From contig JAIUPT010000050.1 of NCBI GenBank assembly GCA_022315425.1, positions 124,001 through 188,000 on the forward strand: 64,000 nucleotides of DNA, written 5' to 3'. Both the position numbers and the translations under genes were made by a program. The stretch is from Pseudevernia furfuracea (lineage: Eukaryota > Ascomycota > Lecanoromycetes > Lecanorales > Parmeliaceae). The notes below the pieces were generated by a model, which had not been told where the DNA came from, made no database searches, and saw nothing but the letters and a program-made list of their open reading frames with translations. The first letter of the stretch is position 1, and every line of letters begins with the position of its first letter. Positions 11,768-23,908 of the stretch are shown here, in pieces.

Positions 11768-12090
11768 AACTTCTTGAGCCTGAACCAGAGATGTCGATAG
11801 GATTAAGATCTGGGCTGTACAGGGGCCATTCCAGGATCTTTACCTATTTTTCTTCAAACCACTCGCGAGCGAAACGACTTGTATGAATAGCGGCATTATT
11901 CCAGTAATTCTTTTGGTCCGCATATCCTTCTCGTCTATGCCGGCCCACATTGATGTGTAAAGGATGTCCTATCGGATCGCAGTGCAGCACATTGAGCAAA
12001 TTTTCGCTGCTGCAGCACGAGGGGCTGTAGCAATATAAGATATTGAGACAACGCAGCAATGCTGACCTAGATGGGCGCTTCATCGGGCAT
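11768..12090 (-). mobile_element. Tc1/mariner transposase remnant
   Basis: The minus strand encodes the C-terminal catalytic end of a Tc1-type DDE transposase: NNAAIHTSRFAREWFEEK, then a stop (TAG at about 11841-11843), then VKILEWPLYSPDLNPID. The family pattern is DNAxxHxS...WPPYSPDLNPIE, where the first and last acidic residues are catalytic. Here the first Asp is Asn and the final Glu is Asp, and an in-frame stop separates them. Upstream the frame runs to about 12083 but lacks the rest of the enzyme, and no terminal inverted repeats were found. It is a dead, truncated copy. Confidence 0.7.
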
Positions 12091-13203
12091 TAGCCGGCAG
12101 TCCCTTCAAAGTGGGCGTTGCTATTGAGCTTCCCCCCCACAGATTTACTCCACCCTAAATACATACCTGTCTCAGAGGCTGAATAGCTCGCTTTTGCTAG
12201 CTTTCTATAGGACAGGCATGCCCTACTGTCGCGTTATGGCCTTGGCCTGTGCGCATGCTGCGATGCTTTTAAGAGGAGTTCACGAATATTATTGCGAAAG
12301 CCTGGTGTCGCATCAAAAGAATACCTAGTCCAAGTATAAACGTATATATTATTAAATCGCAAAGAGTTGAAAAGCGATTCGCTGTCGCACACCGGGTTTT
12401 TTCCTCACTCGAATTACTACAAAAAATACTTACCGATAGACGTCGAACTGAGTGGATTCGCAGCACGAACCGTATAACGGTCCCCAAGCCATTAAATGCG
12501 ACCGAGGAGCACGCAACGGCGAGGGCGGATAGGAGGAAGGACGAGACCATATAGACCTAGTCAACTATGTACAGCAGTCAGTCAATTGCAGTCGCGAGAC
12601 GACAGCGCTTGTGCGGCTGAGGCGATGGTAGTATTTCAAAGCACTGGGGTCGACGGTGTCTTGATTCACAGACCTAATAGACTCATTGGTGGCATGCGAA
12701 AACATCCGGCTCTCAGGCTAGCAATTACGGTATCATGTAATTTAACGTATTCGTAGGGCTGCTTCCAACCGGGACGGAAATTAGATTGTCCCAAGTCCCA
12801 ACAAAAATCCCGCTCCTGCCATCTGTCTGACTTCTCACTTCGGTCCAACCACATTTCGATCCTCGCCCCAGATGCCGGGCAGCAACCGGCGGCGTTAAAC
12901 CTTGACATCTATGCGCACCAATGGCAGGCTACGTTCTATACGATGGGATCTGGTAATAATACACGCGGAGGTAAAACTATTCTAAGTGGCGGTACAGACT
13001 ACAAGGTACAGGGATTCATTAATGCGAAAGTAGTTATACTAGACGAACTTTGGTTGGGTTAAGGCCTTAGGATGATGAGATGTACTCATTCGCGGCTCGC
13101 GACTGTGCGACAACCGCCTCAATACATAAGTATTCAGATTCTACGACCTTGAGTACATCCTTTTCAATCGTGTACCAAGCTTTGTGCAACCCCTTCACCA
13201 GCC
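12091..13203. other. Intergenic spacer
   Basis: About 1.1 kb with an AT-richer patch at 12280-12440. A minus-strand frame at 12269-12550 is hydrophobic but has no support from a neighbour, splice motif or family. The last 150 bp should be the promoter of the oxidase gene. Confidence 0.35.
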
Positions 13204-15079
13204 ATGAGGTCCACCGCATACGTCGCCATGGTGGCGGCATTTGGCTTCAACATCATTAGTACATCTGGCGTAGTCAATGCAACGGAAGCAAGTGCAGCAA
13301 AATGTGTATGTGATCCGCTGTCGCGCTTTGCATTTTCCCTTGTTCCCTCTATCTTACTGAAGCCTCATCTCTCATCGTTGCGGCTAACGGCACCGACAGT
13401 GTATGGCGCTCGAGTCCGCCTTCTCAAACCAGACATACTCGGCGACCGACCACCCGAGTTTGTACCAGCAATCCATTGCGTCATATTTCTCCCTCCAAGA
13501 CCGGTTATCGCCAACTTGTATCGTCGCCCCAAGGTCTGCGCAGGATGTTTCTAAAATAGTAGGCCTGCTCTCGAATGGCTCATGCCAGTTCGCTATTCGT
13601 AGTGGTGGCCACGGCCTCTTGGTCGGTTCCTCTAACATCGCGATTGGTGTAACAATCGATATGAGTGGTATGAATAGCGTCACGTTGGACATTAATCAGA
13701 GTCTCGCTTCTGTGGGACCTGGTGCCAAATGGATACAAGTTTACGAAGCTTTGGATCCACTGGGCTGGGCTATTCCAGGGGGGCGTGCTGGTGACGTTGG
13801 GGTTGGAGGTTTGACCTCGGGAGGTGAGTACGCCAGATGTTTATTGTCTCGTGTTATAGGCAATCTTAGAAAATAACAAGTTTAGGCGGAAACTCTTTCT
13901 TTGCCGCGCGATACGGCTTCGTCTGCGACAATGTTAAGAACTTTGAGGTTCGTTGAGAAGTCTGCAGGCAGCGCATTGCGTATTGCTAATTATTTCTCAG
14001 GTCGTTCTCGGAAGCGGAGAGATCGTCCAGGCCAACAATCAGACGAATCCTGACCTTTTCAGAGCTCTAAAAGGAAGCCAGAACAATCTAGGTATCATTA
14101 CGAGATTTGATATTGTGGCATTCGAACAAGGCGACCTCTGGGGCGGCGAAGCAATCTACGCCAACACAACAATCCCGGCGCAGCTCGAGGCTTTCGTAAA
14201 GTTCACGGACATGATTGAAGAGGATCCATACGGCTCACTCATTTTCGTCTGGGACTACATACCCGCGACTGAGTCTATCACCGTCCTAAACATCTACGAT
14301 TACACCGCAACCTTCACAAACAACAAAACTGAATATCCTCCAGCTTTCAATGACTTTGCGCCCTCATCAGCTATCGGTCCGCCTATCTCGAATACCCTAC
14401 GCATTGCGAATCTCTCATCTTTGACAGGCGAACTGAATTCCCCGGCTGAGCTTAGGTGAGAGTTTTCGGAAGCAATCTACTACAACCCGCTAAATATTCT
14501 TAGTAACCTCTATGCGACTCTAACGTTCACGAATAACATCACCGTGTTGCAGCAAGTCGCTAAAATCATCGACGACGAGCTGAACTTCTACAAGAAAAAC
14601 CCTTTCTATACCTATGCCTCTGTTCAATTCCAACCTCTACCGCGCATATTCACCAGCCATAGCTTAGCGAACGGTGGCAACGTACTAGGCCTAGATCGCT
14701 ACCACGATAACAACGTTAGTACGTATATTCCCTCCCAGTAAGTCCAACGTTCCCAAACGCTAATTTCATCACTTCAGTGTTCCTCCTCGATATGGCTTGG
14801 AACGGCAGCCAATACGACAATCAAATTCGGAGCTTAGCCGATAGTGTGATGTCCAATCTGACGAGCTACTTGCACAGCGCTGGAGCTCTCAAAGAATTCC
14901 AATACATCAATTATGCCTTCCAAGACCAAGATCCGTTGGGCGGTTATGGGAAGGCGTCGCTGGCCAAGATTAAGTCTGCATCCACAAAATATGATCCAAG
15001 AAAAGTGTTCCAAAAGTTGGTCCCGGGGGGTTTCAAGCTGAAGCATGCGGGGAAGGGGACCACCATAGGGTTGGTTTGA
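13204..15079 (+). CDS. Secreted FAD-linked (berberine-bridge-type) oxidoreductase
   Basis: Predicted 519-residue flavoprotein with a hydrophobic N-terminal signal peptide (about residues 1-26), so probably secreted. Six exons: 13204-13305, 13400-13823, 13886-13947, 14001-14455, 14504-14718 and 14778-15079. All introns are 48-94 nt and the frame is continuous. Domains in order: the FAD-binding PCMH half with RSGGH, whose His105 matches the residue that carries covalent FAD in this family; GGLTSGGGNSFFAARYGFVC; then a substrate half and the C-terminal BBE block (NYAF at the start, YDPRKVFQKLVPGGF at the end). The second covalent-FAD cysteine of plant enzymes is not seen in GGLTSGGG, so attachment is probably through His only. 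Such oxidases act on sugars, alkaloids or polyketides, often in secondary metabolism. The substrate cannot be read here. No biosynthetic core enzyme lies nearby. Confidence 0.88.
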
Positions 15080-16375
15080 AGAGGACTCATTGACGCCTAA
15101 CGACGGGAGATGAATTGCATTGCATTTGCTTCTTGGAAGCTGAGTATATATTGAGATACAGCTGATTCATAATTGGCTTATGACAGTACATAGAGAAAGT
15201 CTTGAGGGTAGGTCAAGTTGCCTGGGTACTTTGAGGACGCCTCTGCGGGGTTCCAGCATGGTTGTCTCCGCAGGCAATTATGCAGATTTTATGCGCTTAC
15301 CTAAAAAAGGGTTTCTCTGTCTATCGTATACACATACCTATAACTTATGACAAGTGTAGTGCGTCATCCCTAATTGGTCGGCATTTAAAAAGACTACTAC
15401 TACCAGGTTTATGAAACCCGGTCGGGTGCGCTATTCATTATATTTCCTCGTGGATCAGTGACGACGGTGACATTTTAAAGAAGCTAGACATGACCACCCA
15501 CCTCTTTGATAACTAGGAGCGGAGCCGAAGTGTCCGCCAGCTTGTCTGAGGCCGAAGCGGACAGCATGGTGACCAAATGCTTCAGCAGCCCTGGCCCCTG
15601 GGTTTTTTCTTTCTACCCGATTATGGCAAGACACTAATAAAAAAAACCTAATTCGGGCGACCACCAAACTGCTAGAATAATAATGGAGACCAGCGAGAGC
15701 GAGCGAAGAAGGCGTGCTTCTGTCCTGTCCAAGTGAATCTCTCGTCCAGCCCCTATTATTTAAAAACAATGGGCAACAGTGCTGGCTGGCTGGGATGATA
15801 ACACCGCTTAGGTACACCAATAATGCAGATACCTAGTTCAACAGCATTGCGATGCAATAATGAATGGACGAAGTGAACCACGGGGCTGGCCTGCTAGACT
15901 TGCTTGTTAATAAGAGTTATTAAACGTATTAGACTCTGACAGAGTCCTATCTGTAGTGAAATTCCTACCGGACTTTTCTGGACTCACAGACTTCATCTTC
16001 TCACTCACACAAATAGTATAGGTATATGCTTTACAAGACAATAATAATAATCATAGTCCACGGCTGTTCAGCAATAATAAATGTTCATCTTTGTTCCAAC
16101 TTGCCATGTACGATGTGGGGCATCCTCGTGCGAACTCAATTACTTTTAGCGAGGCCAGCTACTCGTAAACTTTGCCCCGATGCTGTGCCTTCTCACTCTA
16201 GAGGCTAGCTTTCGCAAGGGGCCCCTCTTGCGCGTCTTGCGCACCATTCATAGGTAGAGTACAGTATCCTATAGGTATCCCGTCATGAGGCCGTTCCGCC
16301 GCGATGACGACTTAAAGTGAGGACTTGAATTTATAACCCTCTGATATGGGCTCCACTCTCCCAGCTTCCCGAAGC
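15080..16375. other. Intergenic spacer
   Basis: About 1.3 kb. The sequence is patchily AT-rich with no recognisable gene, and open frames on the minus strand at 15455-15820 look like chance. Confidence 0.4.
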
Positions 16376-16520
16376 GGGAACAATCTTCTGCGAAGCAGTA
16401 ATTAATAATTACTCTTCTATAAGAAAGTTATAATCTTTCGCGAAGCGATAATAATCTTTTACGAAGTAACAATTAATAATTATTACTACTTATTATTATC
16501 TTATATCTCTTTATTCGAAG
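16376..16520. repeat. AT-rich array of short GAAGC/ATTAATAATT palindromes
   Basis: Three short hairpins of the form TTCTGCGAAGCAG, TTTCGCGAAGCGA and TTTACGAAGTAA alternate with near-palindromic runs such as AGTAATTAATAATTACT. The pattern recurs three times within about 100 bp. It looks like the degraded end of a repeat family or a structured insertion rather than ordinary spacer. No coding capacity. Confidence 0.45.
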
Positions 16521-17398
16521 AAGCACGACTTTAATTCTTATGTCACGGCACGCCAAGACATGCTCAGGGCATCCACCCAATTAGGCTTAGCGCGAGTAGA
16601 TGGGCCCTCAACCGGGCAAGCATTAGCGTGCCGACTATAAGCGCCACATTGTAATGGTGGAACGCATTTCTCCGACTTGGTATTGGAGCACCAGAGACTT
16701 CCTTCTTTGCTCTTCCTTTGCTGGGAAAAAGATTGTGAAAAAAGATTATTCGTGGTGGCAATTGCTAGGTACAAGCAATGGCTCTGGCTTAGTTCCTTTT
16801 GTTTAAGGCAAGAGGAGGAAAGATACAACAACTGTGTTTACGGTGCGTCGAGGGAAGAGGTACCTATGACATGACAACAACGGAGAAAAGAGGAGAAAAG
16901 ATGTTACAGTAGTACCTAGGTATATGCATGCCAGCCGTTATTGTGTACACGAGCACGCTCTCTTAGGCATTTCTGCGCTTTACGCTCCAATCATAGCTCA
17001 CTACTACGCATCAAGCTTCTGACTAGCAACCCTAGCATGACTCCTCGTTTCCCACCGTCCCACCGTCCCACGGTGCCACGGCAATCTGGCCATGAGCCAT
17101 GCGGCTCGTACATTCGGGTTCCAGGAACGGTTCCTTCCCAGGTCCCTAAACCCCATGCTCTCTGAACTCTGAAGTCCTCCCAACATCGGGCTAACCCCAT
17201 CATTCCAGGATCATCAAGAAGTACCATGCATAAAAGTTACCTCATGTCAAATACCCGATTGGCGATGGCTGTCGTAAATGCCCGTTCATGGAGTACATAT
17301 CTTGGCGGTCTTTACTTCCCCCCCCAATCGCGTTGGACAGCCTCAATTATCTCTTCACATTATTCTCATACCTTTCTGGATACCTTCATCGCGTCACT
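16521..17398. other. Spacer and promoter of the PTH11-type gene
   Basis: No gene supported. CT-rich sequence at about 17310-17395 directly before the ATG at 17399 fits a fungal 5' leader. Confidence 0.35.
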
Positions 17399-18981
17399 AT
17401 GTCTGCACTGGATACCTCAACAGCTGAAGGGGCTTACCCTGCGCCACCAGGCGTGACTCCTAATTTCAAGAACCCTGATTACTTTTCTGGCGGCATTGTT
17501 CCAATCAGTGTTGTCTTTTTAACCCTATCAACTCTATTCTTGGCGGCAAGGCTGTACACGAAGCTCAAGATCATAAAGGTGTTTGGTTCAGAGGACTGTA
17601 GGTTGATATCTGACCTCCCAACATACAAGTCTGACCTCTCATAGACGTTATTTTTGTTGCATGGGTATGCAAGCACCGTTGCCATTTTGACAGACACGAC
17701 GCTCATCTTCATCTCCAACTAGCTATTCAACGTCATCTCAACATCAGTCGATCTAGGTGAGCAGTCGCTTTCCCGAATCATGTACCCAAGTTCGCTTTCT
17801 GACTGCCATTTCAGTCCAACAAAGAAACGGCAATGGCGTACATATGTGGGATATCCCACTGAGCAAGTTCCTAACCTACGAAAAGGTCAGACCCCCTCAG
17901 TCCCCGTCCGGCTCCGTTCTCTTCCTAGCTTCTGCCAGACGCTCACCGAGACCAGTGGGGCGCCGCCTCAGTGGTGATCTACGTCCCCGCGGTCGCCCTC
18001 GCCAAAGTCTCCATCCTCATCTTCTACCTGCGCATCAATCCTGCCCGCAGCTTCCGCTACCAAGTCTTTTTCGTGCTCTTCGTCACCATCGGCTATATGA
18101 TCGCCATCTGCCTCAGCCTCATCTTCGAATGTCATCCCATCGCCAAGTTCTGGGACCCCTCTGTCGAGGGGAAGTGCCTCCACGTGCAGGATCTGTATCT
18201 CGCAAACGGGATCCTGAATGTTGTGACCGATTTCTTGGTCCTGTTGGTGCCGATCCCGATGCTGGTGGCGCTGCACGTCAGTACCAGGCAGAAGGTTGTG
18301 CTCGGCTGTGTTTTTGCTACGGGATCTTTGTGCGTCCTCCACTTCCCCCTTCCTTCCCTCTTTGTCCTCCCACTCCTCCATGCCCCAATACAATCCAGTC
18401 CTATCTAATCGGCCGTGTGGGATAGGACATGCATCCTCTCCGCCGTCCGCATCTACTACGTCGCCGCCATCCTCAAAACCGTAGACACCTCCCGCGCCGT
18501 CGTCATCCCCACCTCCCTCGGCATCGTCGAAACAAACCTCTCCGTCATTTGTGCCTGTCTCATGGTGCTGCGGCCCTTTGTGCGCAAATACCTCCCCTTC
18601 TTGCTCAAAGGCGATACCTCATATCAGCATCGCCATTCCCCGCTGGATGGAAACGGTACGAACAACGGGACCTGTAATGCTTTCGATCCGACGAGCGCAA
18701 ATTATAGCTATCAGACCAAGGTGAGCGCGGGGAGTGGGAAACACAGGACTTGGTTGGGGAAGAGTATCAATGGGAAGAACAGGAGTGGGAGCGAGGATAC
18801 GGCGGTTGGGGACGAGGACTTGGAGATGGGGGCCATGGTGGGTGTAGCTGGTGGGGAGGGGGCAAAGGAGAGGACGTGGCCGTTGAAGGTGCAGAAGAGT
18901 TATGCGGTGCAGAGCGCGAGGGTGCCGAGGAGTGAGAGCAAGGAGAATATTATCGACGAGTCGGGATATAACATCAAATAG
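17399..18981 (+). CDS. PTH11-type seven-transmembrane rhodopsin-domain protein
   Basis: Predicted 417-residue plasma-membrane protein of the fungal integral membrane/rhodopsin-domain family related to PTH11. Members of that family can sense surface or chemical cues, but most have no known ligand. Six exons: 17399-17597, 17645-17664 (20 nt), 17723-17756 (34 nt), 17815-17885, 17956-18329 and 18426-18981. The micro-exons are supported by perfect frame joining through DYVIFVAW-LFNVISTSVDL-VQQRNGNGVHMW. Hallmarks seen: NPDYFSGGIVP near residue 22, RLYTKLKIIKVFG after TM1, HMWDIPLSKFLTYEK, WGAASVVIYVPAVALAKVSI, ECHPIAKFWDP, and TSLGIVETNLSVICACLMVL in the last helix. The C-terminal tail of about 130 residues is cytoplasmic and Ser/Gly-rich. 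No CFEM domain is present at the N-terminus. Frames are intact. Confidence 0.85.
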
Positions 18982-20506
18982 TAGGGTATTGAAGTTGTAT
19001 TTTTCCTGGTTCAGGCTCTGTCAATCTTTTAAATAAAAAGGTATAATGAACAGGAGCAGACGAAGGTTCAACGACGGCAGCTGCTCTTTTCGATTCAAAG
19101 ACATTGCAAATTTGGAGGAGAGAAACTGCAATGACACAGAACATCCCGCCGCCGTCAGAACGGCCTCGTGAATCCCTGTCTAAGCAAGCTGCCCCGCTGG
19201 TCAAGGTCCAAGCCCAGGGAAACACGAGAGGGATGAATGCCAAGTACAACACCCGTGCATCACATGTGATCGGAACCTTCCTGGAAGACACCAAGTGCGT
19301 GCAGACATGGCACCGTGCGTAAAAGCGAAACGGAATTTTCCAGCGTGCGCGCGATGGAGCGACGCTTTGAACGGTACGGTATCGCATGCAGAGTACTGTT
19401 GTACGCAACGCAGGTCGAAAGGGGACCCTCTGGCTGGTTTTTCGTTACGAGTCTAGGGCTTACTCCGGCATTTTCTTTGGCAGTGGATCTCAAGATCCTC
19501 GATTTGGAGGACTTTTTTTAACGGCCGGAAGAACCAACGGATTTTGACGGTGTGTTGAATGAAAAATCGTGTCCCTGGAAAATGAACAAAAGCTTCCTCT
19601 CTGACGGCCGTCGGCCAGCCTCGACTCGTCCAGCTGGGGCATCTGCAAACACGACATAGCTTGCCAAACCATCCCACCGAGTCCTTCGGCAGGTCTGGCT
19701 TGTGTGTTGTTGTTGGGCAGTCTGCCTCTCGACGGGCGTGCAAACGTGCGACCCTTACCTCAGGAACCGCGACCCTCAGCCAATCGTCTCCGTCTCCACG
19801 CCCGACCGCGTCCGTTGCGAAAGATGCTTACATGATATTCGACACCTACGATGACAGAGATGAACACATGAACGAGAACGAGTCATATGGTGAAGAGCAT
19901 GGCATTTGTTTCTCGAACTGCAAGGGAAGAAAGACAGCGGTGCTGACGGTCAGCCACACCACCGCTGCTTTCTGGAATATTTGCTTTTTTTTTCTGCGAA
20001 TTCTTGTGACGCTGGCGGCACTTTTTTCAACGACCTCGATCTAGTTTGCCGGTATTATCACCGAACGCACACGGCCTGACTGAAGAGGCGCCCAAGGTTT
20101 GACCGAACACGCCCGCAGCCCGCTGCTCCTCCGTCCTCAGTCCCAGGGGAACAATCGCGATACCGACCGGCGGCACGTTCACCATCGCGACACCGGGACG
20201 CCGTGAAAGACGTTGGCCTTGGTGGAGAGCGAGCAGGACCACGCATACCGTCAACATGGATCAGCGGCGCATAATGCTATGATATACCAAGAAGCGGGGA
20301 TCATCTCCCTATTCGGCGACCGTGCCTGCGAATCCGGGCGTCGCGTTGCCGGGTTTCTGAATGCTTTCTGCTCCGACCGAGGACGGGGTGCCGAGGGTGG
20401 CTAGGTCTGTCCGGATCAGGTCAGCAGCTTTAGCTTCTGTGGAGTTTGCAAGGAGTTGAATAAGATGGCAGTGGTTGTTGGTGATGGATGAAATTTTCGG
20501 CTACCA
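18982..20506. other. Intergenic spacer
   Basis: About 1.5 kb. Several open frames on both strands lack splice support or family resemblance. The stretch at about 20040-20400 is GC-richer than its surroundings and could be the edge of a lost gene, but nothing identifies it. Confidence 0.35.
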
Positions 20507-20529
20507 GGGGGGGGGGGGGGGGGGGGGGG
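20507..20529 (+). repeat. Uninterrupted run of 23 guanines
   Basis: The sequence shows 23 consecutive G between CTACCA and AAAG. The length is unusual for non-coding fungal DNA and could form a G-quadruplex. Long homopolymers are also a common place for assembly length errors. Confidence 0.9.
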
Positions 20530-21108
20530 AAAGTCCGCGGCATTTGCTGTCGTCAGATGTCTTATTCTGAGATTGAAGTTTCCCGTGATTGAATGGGGTA
20601 GGTGGGATCCTTGACAACGAGGACGACAAAGCGCTCAGGGAACCCTACTTGCACACTAGACAGAGAGGGGAGAGGATAGCCCAGTGTGGATTCAGCCTTC
20701 AACCCTGCCACGTAAATGCAATCGGAGTCTTCGCTTGGTAATTTCTGCAACGACTGAGACTAATGATAGGCATGATTCTTCCCAAAATTTGAATATTTAA
20801 TGCGTCTGGCGTGGCCTAATCTCGTTGTCTATCCTGGCACCCGATGTCCAAGGTACGTGGTATAGCGGCTTGAGAAGGGGCGGAAGGTGAAGGATAAGAG
20901 TGCGGAAAGCGATTGGAGGTTCAAGATCTCTTGTTCTCTCACACTATCACGAGCCATTTTCGGCAGAGACTGGAACTCCTACGGGGCATAGAATGAACGA
21001 CGATGAGGTGAAAAGTGCTACGAAAAGGCATGCAATCTTGTATTGTGTTCTATTAGTGAGAACTCTCACAAATGATTTCCCATGAAAAATGGAACAGTCT
21101 CCCATCGC
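20530..21108. other. Spacer downstream of the patatin gene
   Basis: About 580 bp with nothing recognisable. It should contain the 3' UTR of the minus-strand patatin gene. Confidence 0.35.
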
Positions 21109-23484
21109 CTAATCAGCTTTGCTGTTTGAATAGTAGAGTGGAAACTGTTTCCCCTGATCTAGCACAGATTCGATCATACTCGAATCTGTGTGGTGTACAT
21201 CTTCCAGATGACGGCGAAGGTCTCGCCTTTCTCTGTGAATTTTGCCCTTGTCGGTACAATCGATGACAGTACAGACGTACTCGAGACCATGGCAGAACCG
21301 CTCCCAATGCTCTGAGTCGGGGCCGGAAGCTCTTGCACGACGGGTCTCAACCAGGATTCTGGCTGTTTCGACAATGCTCTTTTTCACACTATCAGAGCGA
21401 AGGTAGTCCTCGGTCTTTTCGCGTATCAGCGTCAGCGTGTCTCTACCGTGTTTGCCTCTCCATTCATCCAACCTCATGTCACCAATCCCTTCTTCAACGT
21501 TGAGGCGGGCATAGTAGTCCAATTCCCTTTCAGACTCAAGTTTCATTAATTCTTGGTGAGTTCCTTCTGTACGCCTGGCCAATATTCTAACGATATCTCT
21601 GCTGTATTCGGCCATATTTGCAAAATGAGATTTGGGCCTCCGGTTCGTGCCAGACCCTACACTTACAACTACTCGGGGTGCCTTGCCGCTCACTCCTCTC
21701 ACCGAGTGATATGCTCTTAGAACTGGGTTGTTTACCACGAGCCCAGCGTCAAGGAATTCATTTGCTTCGGTAACTTTACCCAGGCTCATAGGTGCGAAAT
21801 ATGTAGGTGCAGCAGTCGCGGCACGTGCGACTTCCCATATTGTATGTTGCTTGGGGTGATCTGGATCTCGCTGAACGAGTTTCAACAATGGATCGTTGGT
21901 ACGAATAACTGGATTATGGTAGGAATGGAAGAGATAGGGTTCTTCTGTTATTCCTGCATGGTCCCTTAGAATTGATGTCACGATGCTAGATTGAGTCAGA
22001 ATCCCTTCTAGAGTCAAGCATTTTTCAATCGTTCAATGAACTGGATCAACGTTGGGATTTGATACTTACCAACGACACGTATCCTCGTTCTGCTGTCTGA
22101 AAGTCTCATCTTCATTGCCGTTACCAGACCTTCGCCTTACAAGGTTCTTGACTTCACGCATTAATATTCTATAATCATACTTATCTCTCGGCCAGAACTT
22201 CCCTGCTCTGAGATTGAAAAAGCGAGGTTGGCCCCAGACGTTACGGAGCAAGTTCTGAAATTCATCAAAGCACTCATCTACACTCATCCTCAAACGACTC
22301 AACATGATAGCAATGAGACTATTGGTATTAGATTGTGAGAAGCAAAGGTGACAGAATGAACGGTGACGTACCCTCCAAAGCTCGTGCCAGCTATGTAATC
22401 GAAATAATGACATGGAAGACAGCGCGATTGATTTAGTCGCTGCCGCTGTCTTCTTATTTGTTGTTTGGAGGCAGCCCAATGGATCCTAGGCAACGGAGAG
22501 GGGCTGCAGGGAGCCACTGGACGGATGGTCTGTTCTTGGACATCTATTTCTGCCATAAGGGCCTTGAGGATCAGAATGGTAGAGAAATTTCTCGTACCAC
22601 CCCCATCTGATGGAGTTAGTCCACTACCCAACTAAAATCATTACGTTATGTGCGCTCACCGAATGAAAGCAGGATTTTGCCGCTCCAAGGGCCCAGATCC
22701 TCAGATGCGGCTACTCCGATGGAATCCGCCAACCGCTCCCCTATTGCAACTCTAGAACTTGGCGGAGATATTTCCGGGGTTATTTTCCATGTTTCCAGAT
22801 GCCGTTGCCGAATCTTGGCCAAGGGACCACTCTGAAGCTTGACTGCTTGTTCCATTTGAAAAGCTTCTGTCAGACTTAAGATGCTACGTATCGCGAGGCT
22901 CACCTTTTGGTACTCCTTCTCAAATTGTGCCAGACAGGTTCGTAGCTGGCGATCCAATTTCCTAAGTGTCGAATTTTCTTAGTTGCAGAAGACAAGATGA
23001 GTTACTTATGATGGCCTCACAAGTTGTTCAATCGACTTCCAGACATCTTTTCGATTAGAGATTGCATTTTGTCTACCTGCTTTGCACTATCTTCCAGTCG
23101 AGATTGCAGACCTTTCAGTATAGTTATGAGATGCCTTGTCAATTCGAGTTGTAGATTAGCGACCTGAGTCGACCTGCCAAATTCCGGTTCGTAGGCTCCA
23201 ACATCGGAAGCCCATATTTCGATACGCACCAGCTCGTTGTCTAACTGGCGAACTAAGGGATGGAAGTAGGGTCCTGCGAAGACGGATTCCTTTGTTGAGC
23301 GCACCATAGCTTCGATCAGGTTGCGGAACAACTTTAAACACGACTCGAGCTGGTCCTTGAATGCTATGGCGTCCGGTTGCACTTCTGTCTTATGGCTGGC
23401 ATCCAAGGTGCTGACTTGTAGCGGGTGGTTGCGATGCAACCCAGCCTTGTGAGCATTTATGGCGAGTCCAGCAGGCACATCCAT
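21109..23484 (-). CDS. Patatin-like phospholipase with helical N-terminus and zinc-finger-like C-terminus
   Basis: Predicted 708-residue lipase of the patatin family, which hydrolyses acyl groups of membrane lipids through a Ser-Asp dyad. Exons are 23021-23484, 22660-22961, 22372-22606, 22070-22318 and 21109-21985, with introns of 53-84 nt and continuous frames. Residues 1-250 are helical and coiled-coil-like (for example LKGLQSRLEDSAKQVDKMQS). The catalytic domain starts at KILLSFDGGGTRNFSTILIL (DGGG at 256-259, the oxyanion loop). The nucleophile elbow GTSFGG has Ser331. The acid lies in FLDAGLVVNNP as Asp496, where DAG replaces the usual DGA/DGG. Near residues 645-680 a Cys2-His2-like pattern appears (VCTVIDC ... 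RRHLEDVH). All key residues remain, so it may be active. It faces the DUF7580 gene head to head over 424 bp. Related domains are effectors in fungal NLR-type self-recognition proteins, but no NB or repeat domain is fused here. Confidence 0.85.
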
Positions 23485-23908
23485 AAGGCTGAAGAAGCTG
23501 AAGGCGCAGCGAGCGACTATTCGTCTTGGTGTTCGACAGTCAAAGAATAAGGACCGAAGAAAACTCCACGCTGGTCTCTAGACTATCTTTGCTTCAATTA
23601 CACTTGCGTACGTGGCTTCTACCTTAGTCACACCAAGTCTGACACCGAGTTACCGAAGCGGTGGTAGACCGACCCTCCATTTGATTGGCTAGAACAACGT
23701 GGCGGATAATAAATCGGAATGATTGGATGATATTCATGCAATTATGATGATGGAGTGATGACACTAGAAAGACGATCACAAGATGACTAAGCTAGTGGGG
23801 TGTAATCCAACTCACACCAGGACCATGTAAATCGTGAAAGGGTTTTCTCCTTGACTTTCGCAGTTGCTATCTGACTCGGTCACATATTCGCCCGCAACCT
23901 CTGCTAAT
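23485..23908. promoter_or_regulatory. Shared divergent promoter of the patatin/DUF7580 pair
   Basis: A 424-bp gap separates two ATGs pointing away from each other (23484 minus, 23909 plus). The two promoters must share or overlap this space, which allows co-regulation. I do not see a defined operator. Confidence 0.5.

Noticed and set aside
12269..12550. Hydrophobic minus-strand frame resembling a signal peptide
   Set aside because: AT-rich local composition yields hydrophobic codons. No partner exon or homologous pattern.
16026..16208. Short plus-strand frame
   Set aside because: Chance length in a low-complexity spacer.
17968..18393. Minus-strand 141-codon frame rich in Asp, Glu and His
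   Set aside because: It lies wholly antisense to the well-supported PTH11-type exon. Its composition is the mirror of hydrophobic helix codons.
19661..20044. 127-codon plus-strand frame
   Set aside because: Starts without a leader signal, shows mixed composition and resembles no family. Not enough support for a gene.
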